From assembly GCA_963995505.1 (NCBI GenBank), contig OZ023181.1:17480221-17544220 (forward strand): a DNA stretch of 64,000 nucleotides, written 5' to 3'. The notes beneath the pieces are model-generated. The model saw only the letters and a list, made by a program, of their open reading frames with translations, had not been told where the DNA came from and did no database searches. How positions within the stretch are numbered: the stretch's first letter is position 1; every line of letters begins with the position of its first letter. Shown in pieces: positions 58,051-64,000 of this stretch. Origin of the DNA: Hypericum androsaemum. Taxonomy: Eukaryota > Streptophyta > Magnoliopsida > Malpighiales > Hypericaceae. The position numbers and the translations under genes are program-made.

Positions 58051-58485
58051 ACATTTTCGTCCTAGCGCGGATTAGTAATGACCTGGTAACTTTGCCCATT
58101 TTGAACTACCTCGTGGAGGATTGGGATGCAAATTTCAGAAAGGATCAGTTAATTGATTTGTTAAAAAATATTTGTGATCGCATGCTTCTCCTACAAATCG
58201 ATTTTGTACGAATTCTCTATTTTTATGTGAAACTTTTCCAAGGGCCCGAAAAATGTTCGGATTCAGACTGGTTTAAAAAAACCCAAGACTCAAGATTGCT
58301 TTTTGGATTGTTTTGTTCAAGTTTTTCGAATCAAGTTGGCTGATTCTCAACCAAACAATTTAGGGTTCACGATATTGGTAGAATATGAACAACGAAGCGA
58401 CTTCAATATGAGGAATCAATCGTATGGGGTGTTTCTCACTCGGCTTATTTACCGTTATCGGCAGTATCTTTTATAATTTGGTCTT

Positions 58486-58530
58486 ATTACCATTTTCTTA
58501 TTTTGTGAAACAAAATAAGAAAACGGTAAT
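58486..58530. terminator. Plastid-type 3' stem-loop, copy A
   Basis: ATTACCATTTTCTTATTTTG pairs with CAAAATAAGAAAACGGTAAT (one mismatch) around a 5-base loop. It lies between the convergent ends of the ORF cluster and ndhF. Such inverted repeats stabilise plastid mRNA 3' ends. Confidence 0.6.
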
Positions 58531-58599
58531 AATACTAATTGATATAATTAAAAAAGTGTATATACTTAATTTAAAAAAAAAATAAATAAAATAAAAATA

Positions 58600-59947
58600 A
58601 GAATAGATAAGAAGAAATGCGGTCTCCGCCTAGATATTTCAAACCTTCGACAAAAACAAAACTGCCAGCACCAACTCCGTTAATAATTCTATCAATTAGT
58701 CGTCTATCAAAAAAAGAAAATATTTTAGCGAATCCTCTTATACCTTTAATTAAAGATATTGCATAAAAAATATCTATATAACCCCGATTAGTAGACCAAT
58801 GATAACGACAGTTATTATTTTGTCGCTAATAGGTCTCTTAGTACCTTTTTTAGGAAATGAATTAAAAATTTGGAAATTTTGTAAAGATGAATAAATAGGA
58901 TGATATAACGAGCATTCTATAAATATTGCAAAAAAAGAAATAAGGACTGAAAAAGTAGAATTGATTAAAAATTCATACCAATGAAAATCTTTTTTTGAGC
59001 TTTGATGCAAAAGGTTTAAAGACGGAATGAATAGTTTAGATAATATATCCAATAGAATTTCTTTGAATTGATTCATAGGAATTCCTATAACCCATATAAA
59101 CAAAGTAAATAGTACCAAAACAAGGATAGGAAATAACATAGTATTGTCTGATTCGTATGGATAGGAGACAATACTTTTAGTGCGAAAAAAAGGAATAGTA
59201 ATAAGGGGTCGAATCCTATTTATTACACTCCCATCAATTTGAGATGCTTTCCTGGGAAAAAACAAGTCCCCTTGATTATTATTCATTATTAATAAAGCGA
59301 CTAAAGTCCTTTTTTTAGCATTTTTTTTCTTCTTTACCCCATAAAGATATTGAATAGAAGAAGCTATTTGTTTTTCCGCTGTAATTTTGAAAATGAACAT
59401 TGAAATGTCCTTCAAAAGTAAGTAAATAAATTCGCAACATATAAAATACAGTTGATCCTGCTGTGAAATAAACTATGATGGCAAAAATAGGCGAATAGAC
59501 CCAACTAGCATTAAGAATTTCATCTTTTGACCAAAAACAGGCGAGAGGGGGAATACCACAAAGGGAAAGGGTTCCTAATAAAAAAGCCGTTCTTGTAATT
59601 GGAAGATGTTTTATTAAACCACCCATCAGACTCATATTTTGACTCTTAGCTGGAGAATAATCAATAAGAGCTTCCATTGAATGAATAATAGATCCTGACC
59701 CTAAAAACAACAATGCTTTTGAATAGGCATGAGTAATCAAATGAAATAAAGTAGTTCGATAAGAGCCCATACCAAGAGCTAACATCATATAACCCAATTG
59801 AGACATTGTAGAATAAGCAAAACTTCTCTTAATATCTTTTTGAGCAAGAGCTAAAGTAGCTCCTAAAAGTACTGTTATTATACCTATCAAAGCGATTAGA
59901 TTCATCAGGTAAGGTAGAACTTGCAAAAGAGAAAGAAGTCTAGCTAC
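58600..59947 (-). pseudogene. ndhF: Plastid ndhF, 5'-truncated and frameshifted
   Basis: ndhF encodes a large membrane subunit of the plastid NDH complex. The minus strand enters inside the gene at [20 protein letters not shown] and continues through [53 protein letters not shown] and FHWYEFLINSTFSV to a C-terminus near [20 protein letters not shown]. Frameshifts lie at about 59315-59330 (an A-run) and about 58775. The N-terminal third is missing; at about 59947 the sequence switches to copy B of the duplication. Not functional. Confidence 0.9.
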
Positions 59948-59959
59948 AAGAAAAAAAAG

Positions 59960-60459
59960 AGAGTAGCTTACACCGGAGTAACGGATGAAATAGCTTTGTG
60001 GCACGACGTCTGTGAGCTATTTTATTTCCTTTCCAGTTTGCCTCAAACCCCATGTTATGGGATTTTTTATGCTTTAAATGGTCGTATTTCTGGTCCCTGG
60101 GTGAAAGAGGATTTTTTGGTTATTATTACCCAGAGACTTATCGATATAGGCGCAAAAATGCTCTATCGAGATCGAACTTCGACCCTAGAAAGTTCTGGCC
60201 CGCGAAGGATTCATTTACTCAAGGGACTCTCCGCCTAAAATTGGAGTGTCGCCCACATATTACAATCCTCGTATATTCCAATCAAAGGTTATTTCGGAGA
60301 GGAGACTATACAAGTAAGGGGGGTTTGAACCTTGTTCCTACATTCCATGACCCGAGCAATTCGATCAGGTATTCGCCATCTATTTTTATTGTTCTACTCT
60401 TTGACAACATGAAAAAGCCAAGCACGCTCTGCCCGCCCTTCCATCCCTTTGATCGATAA
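59960..60459 (+). pseudogene. Unidentified plastid-cargo ORF 1, copy B (frameshifted)
   Basis: Lacks the TGA of copy A but has one T fewer in the run near 60110 (GAGGATTTTTTGG against GAGGATTTTTTTGA), which shifts the frame. After the shift the frame runs to CPPFHPFDR and a stop at 60459. Copies A and B carry different lesions, so both decayed after the duplication. Confidence 0.45.
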
Positions 60460-60591
60460 AGAAGGAGGGCAGAGCTTGCTTGGTTGGGGTCAACCGCGGT
60501 ACGTACCTTCGGTACAATCGACCTTAAGATAATCAAAAAGAGAATCGAAATTCATTATTTAACGTTATTTAACAAATAGAAGGGAGTTCGT

Positions 60592-60915
60592 ATGAAACAG
60601 AAACTGAATTGGTTGATTTCTAATAAGGATAACCGCAAAGGCCGGGAAAATTGGTGCGAGTTAATCCTTGGCTTTATTCTAACGCTCAGAATTCCCTACG
60701 CGATCTTTCTATTGTCGCTATTGTCACTAAGGTTAAGCGGTTCGAGGTGCGATATTCAACCGCCGATGGTCCCATTGGTTCTCACAGTTAAAGAGGCGTC
60801 CGAGAATTCGGAGGAAGGTGGAGCCCAAAATGGCCAAATCACAATCACAAGGGAACCTTTCCTAAGTCTCTCCTCTTACATCATACCAATCTTTCTTCCA
60901 GTGCCCAATGGTTAA
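60592..60915 (+). CDS. Unidentified plastid-cargo ORF 2, copy B (107 residues)
   Basis: Same length as copy A, with seven base differences in 324, four changing the residue (Q to L, V to I, T to M, D to G). The near-neutral ratio fits drift after duplication rather than selection. Membrane helix and SGSRC motif as in copy A. Confidence 0.35.
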   Translation: MKQKLNWLISNKDNRKGRENWCELILGFILTLRIPYAIFLLSLLSLRLSGSRCDIQPPMVPLVLTVKEASENSEEGGAQNGQITITREPFLSLSSYIIPIFLPVPNG

Positions 60916-60986
60916 ACATAGCGCTAAATGATATAATCATTTTCGTCCTAGCGCGGATTAGTAATGACCTGGTAACTTCGCCCATT

Positions 60987-61760
60987 TTGAACTACCTCGT
61001 GGAGGATTGGGATACAAATTTTAGAAAGGATCAGTTAATTGATTTGTTGAAAAATATTTGTGATCGCATGCTTCTCCTACAAATTGATTTTGTACGAATT
61101 CTCTATTTTTATGTGAAACTTTTCCAAGGGCCCGAAAAATGTTCGGATTCGGACTGGTTAAAAAAACTTATTAAACCAAAAAAAAAAGAAAAACTCAATG
61201 TTCTATTGGGCGTGCGAAGTATTGGCCCAGTCAGAGCAATATTTACGCGACACGGCGATATCAAGGTATGGCCTCGTCTGAACGACAACTCAATCAAAAG
61301 CGAGATCAAAGAACGCTCTACATTTCTAACGAAAAAATTAAAGCATTTCTTTTATATGCTTTATCAAGAACTCTTAGATAGTCAAATGCCTTGGAACGCA
61401 ACCTTCGGGCTCGGCCCAGGGTTTCTGAACCGGCTGGAGCAGTCGCGTGATCATTTACAATTGGTGTATCGGCCAATTTTGGGGGCCAAAGCCAAAGATT
61501 ATCTGACAGTTGATATAGACAATTTTCACGTTAATATTTTTTTCAACACTGACAAGAAAGAAATTAAAATTGAAAGTCTTGAACCCAAGACTCAAGATTG
61601 CTTTTTGGATTGTTTTGTTCAAGTTTTTCGAATCAAGTTGGCTGATTCTCAACCAAACAATTTAGGGTTCACGATATTGGTAGAATATGAACAACGAAGC
61701 GACTTCAATCTGAGGAATCAATCGTATGGGGTGTTTCTCACTCGGCTTATTTACCGTTAA
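60987..61760 (+). CDS. Unidentified plastid-cargo ORF 3 (257 residues)
   Basis: The longest open frame of the cluster and intact only in copy B. It is open further upstream, overlapping the end of ORF 2, and the codon at 60987 is TTG, so the start is unknown. The product is rich in aromatic residues and charge, with NYLVEDWDTNFRKDQLIDLL, a middle part LLGVRSIGPVRAIF, and a C-terminal SYGVFLTRLIYR. No family recognised. In copy A an internal deletion of about 420 bp removes its middle. It may be the C-terminal part of a fast-evolving large plastid ORF. Confidence 0.4.
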   Translation: MNYLVEDWDTNFRKDQLIDLLKNICDRMLLLQIDFVRILYFYVKLFQGPEKCSDSDWLKKLIKPKKKEKLNVLLGVRSIGPVRAIFTRHGDIKVWPRLNDNSIKSEIKERSTFLTKKLKHFFYMLYQELLDSQMPWNATFGLGPGFLNRLEQSRDHLQLVYRPILGAKAKDYLTVDIDNFHVNIFFNTDKKEIKIESLEPKTQDCFLDCFVQVFRIKLADSQPNNLGFTILVEYEQRSDFNLRNQSYGVFLTRLIYR

Positions 61761-61787
61761 CGGCGGTATCTTTTATACTTTGGTCTT

Positions 61788-61832
61788 ATTACCGTTTTCT
61801 TATTTTGTTTCACAAAATAAGAAAACGGTAAT
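61788..61832. terminator. Plastid-type 3' stem-loop, copy B
   Basis: ATTACCGTTTTCTTATTTTG and CAAAATAAGAAAACGGTAAT form a perfect 20-bp stem with loop TTTCA, directly after ORF 3. Typical of plastid mRNA 3' ends. Confidence 0.65.
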
Positions 61833-61920
61833 AATACTAATTGATATAATTAAAAAAAGTATATATACTTAATTAAAAAAAATAATAAATAAAAATAAGA
61901 ATAGATAAGAAGAAATGCGG

Positions 61921-62608
61921 TTGATGAGCAAACGGCCTTTCTCATCTCCGTCGTCTCCGTTGATTATAAATTATGAGTTAATAGTTTTAATTAATTTTAT
62001 TGATTGAATTGGACCGTTAAATTTAGTATATAATTGGACCGTTGTATTTTATGATATAATTGGACCGTTGAATTTTGTATATAATTGGACCGTTGTATTT
62101 TAGGATATAATTGGACCGTTGAATTTAAGTTTGTTAATTAATATAATTTTTTGATTAATTTAAAATTTTATTCAACTCAAATATAAAATTTTTTGACTAA
62201 TAGATGAGATAAAGAATAGTATAAACCAAAAAAAATAATAATAGTAGTAGGTGTGAGAGAGAAAAGGCAATAAAGTCGAAAATAATAGTAGTAGGGGCCA
62301 AAATCGAAAAAAAATTTCGATCTGGGACCAAAATCGAAATTTGTTTCAACAGGGACCAAAATCAAATTTTTTATTCGATCTGGGACCCAGGTCAAAAAAA
62401 AATTTCGACATGGGTACCAGGCCGAAAACAAGCGTTCGACCACGGAAGTCGAAACCTTTTGGGAATTTTTCGAACAGTAACTCGATTTTCCAGGTCGAAT
62501 TTTTTTTCGACCTGGAAAAGGAACACCATTTTGGGAATTTTTCGAACAGTAACACCATTTTTGGTATTATACATCTACAGTAACACCATATTAGGCAAAA
62601 ACCCAACT
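61921..62608 (-). repeat. Right inverted arm
   Basis: Inverted counterpart of the left arm. It begins at the end of the plastid cargo and contains the same sub-repeats (TAATTGGACCGTTGAATTT units and GGGACCAAAATCGAAA units). A duplicated block AATTTTTCGAACAGTAAC near 62465 and 62536 is extra relative to the left arm. Confidence 0.9.
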
Positions 62609-64000
62609 TAACTTAACTGGTCACCAACTGCCCATAAATCTTTTCGAGAGGTTTTAAGTGAGAACATTTTATTCATAAATTGTAATATATTTTTTTCATA
62701 CTCTATTAATAATATTTTCAATTAATCTAATCTACTATTCATATCAATAGGAATAGGATGTATCTTATTTTTGTTAAACATCTTACAAAAACTTTGAAAT
62801 TAAAATACACTCAGTCTGAGATAATTTAAAAAATGAGTGACTTCATGAAAAAAATTTCAATACAATTATATTCTCGGACCTCATTGCATGTGGTTATAAT
62901 ATTGATTTATGAAAAGAGTCCAAATTAGTACATTGTAGTTTTGCGCGATTTTCACATGAGTTTGTGGTTTAAAACTCTTCAAAAAGGTACTTGTGATTTT
63001 ATAGGCTCATCAATTAAAGGTTCGGGTAGTTTTCCGAGCATAGTCAACGTCCATTGCGCTCGCCACATCAGAACGACGCCGTTTTTAATCCTAGTGACGC
63101 GCCACGTAGGATTAATTCTTTACCCAGAAATGCTGATGTGGCAAGTTAAAAATATTCAAAATAATTTTCCATTTCTTTAAATCTTTTCGAAAAACCCCTC
63201 CTTCGTTCACATCTAAAAGAAACAGTCTTTTCCTTTCAAAATACGCCACCACACTAAGCAGATCTAAAAGGCAAAAGGGTTCACTCAAATTGCAAAAAAC
63301 CAACTAAAAGAACCAATCTTTTCCTTTCAAAGCACTAAAAGAATCAAACTTTCGCAGAATTTAATGTTGGAAATTGGCGAAAAGCCTAGTGAAGTTGGCG
63401 ATCGACAATTTACTTGCGATCGCAAGTGGTGGTCACAGAAATTTTCTCTTTTGACTCGGCTCTTGTTTAGAACTCTTAATTCGACCTAAGACTTGTTATC
63501 ATATGATTATGAATTGTTTTGTGACTCGGATCCATAAATAAAAATTTTATTTTTTTCCGTAGATGTATAAACATTAGACCGAATTACGTAAATTTTTGTG
63601 TTCATTTTCTTTGCACATTTTGTTCTCTCGTTGCTGAGGTTTAAAACTTATCCCTAACCTGGAATATCAAAAGACGCAGAGAACACCTAGGAACCAGAGT
63701 TCAATGTCTGACCATTACCCCACAATTACAGCAAAACCCAGGTAAGTGAAGCCACATTTGGGAAAGAAGAGTAAGGGTACCGAGCTTTAGATCACGGCAT
63801 CAAGCTAAAAAAGCAAGCTTTTGGTGGGGTTCACCTTGTCCAGGGAAGAAAATATTTTTTTGCGTATTTTTTAAAGGATTAAAATTGAAATTAGGGGAGC
63901 TTTGTCCTTCCGATTCGCCCAATTCTAGGTGGGGTTCTTGTTCAAGGTTTTCGCGGAAGAAAACTAGAATGTGATTTTATGTTTATATTTTTTGAAGGGG
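62609..64000. other. Intergenic, nothing firmly recognised
   Basis: AT-rich. The part 62930-63180 has phrases common in plant MITEs (CGACGCCGTTTTTAATCC, GACGCGCCACGTAGG, GATGTGGCAAG), but no ends were found. It may include the original upstream region of GPAT9 if the inverted-repeat element inserted into that promoter. Confidence 0.35.

Larger units (their letters stand above)
57087..58621 (+). repeat. Cargo duplication, copy A
   Basis: Direct repeat of 59953-61921 with a few percent of base differences. It lacks about 420 bp present in copy B: AGACTGGTTTAAAAAAAC joins directly to CCAAGACTCAAG at 58268-58290. It also lacks a 19-bp block near 58050. Confidence 0.85.
59953..61921 (+). repeat. 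Cargo duplication, copy B
   Basis: Repeats copy A from AAAAAAAAGAGAGTAGCTTA to AATAGATAAGAAGAAATGCG and ends exactly where the right arm begins. The last bases (the ndhF C-terminal codons) are shared with copy A, showing the source carried the ORFs convergent with ndhF. Confidence 0.85.
53884..62608. mobile_element. Inverted-repeat element enclosing plastid-derived DNA
   Basis: Two arms of about 690 bp (53884-54578 and 61921-62608) are inverted copies of each other and flank 7.34 kb carrying trnK intron, matK and ndhF sequence plus an unidentified duplicated ORF cluster. The outer ends read AAGTGGATTTTTGCCC and, on the minus strand, AAGTTGGGTTTTTGCC. The flanks contain degenerate TTAAC-rich repeats, so no clear target duplication can be read, though AACTTAA occurs at both edges. 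Either a foldback transposon acquired plastid DNA, or plastid DNA inserted into the loop of an older foldback element. The arms and cargo are seen; mobility as a unit is inferred. Confidence 0.75.

Noticed and set aside
54579..61920. Active plastid genes or a fragment of plastid genome contaminating the assembly
   Set aside because: The segment is bounded by nuclear repeat arms, combines genes that lie far apart in a normal plastome, and matK and ndhF carry stops and frameshifts; a nuclear insertion is more likely, though an assembly check is still warranted.

Overview
The window is nuclear DNA of a flowering plant, most likely a eudicot. Host genes carry GT-AG introns and plant-specific families, namely a RALF peptide, a LEA-14-like membrane protein, GPAT9 and an ABA-type MAPKKK. 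Intergenic DNA is AT-rich and packed with plant LTR retrotransposons, LINE tails, hAT and Mutator-like MITEs and organelle DNA. I cannot name the species.

Layout. 1-4.5 kb: 3' part of a broken Ty1/copia element abutting a LINE tail. 5.1-7.4 kb: a three-exon LEA-14-like gene. 7.8-15.3 kb: MITEs, an LTR fragment cutting an ATL RING-H2 gene remnant, and a minus-strand retroposon. 15.7-17.1 kb: an intronless MAPKKK with ABRE/G-box sites upstream. 18.3-26.8 kb: an intact copia element with a 5-bp target duplication, a 1381-residue gag-pol frame and an extra leader ORF. 28.5-34.6 kb: a decayed gypsy element with a hAT insertion in gag. 35-49.6 kb: MITEs, a Harbinger fragment, a retroposon with a CT-rich minisatellite, a 22-bp higher-order tandem array, two hAT elements and a Mutator-type foldback MITE. 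49.9-50.3 kb: RALF. 51.2-53.8 kb: a 12-exon GPAT9. 53.9-62.6 kb: two inverted arms of about 690 bp enclosing 7.3 kb of plastid-derived DNA (trnK intron, matK, ndhF and an unidentified duplicated ORF cluster). 62.6-64 kb: no gene recognised.

Five host loci look real: four apparently functional genes (LEA-14-like, MAPKKK, RALF, GPAT9) and one remnant (ATL). They do not form a pathway. RALF and GPAT9 lie in the same orientation, 0.8 kb apart. The most unusual structure is the inverted-repeat element with plastid cargo. One arm ends only about 105 bp upstream of the GPAT9 start codon, so whatever lay upstream of that point is now about 8.7 kb away.
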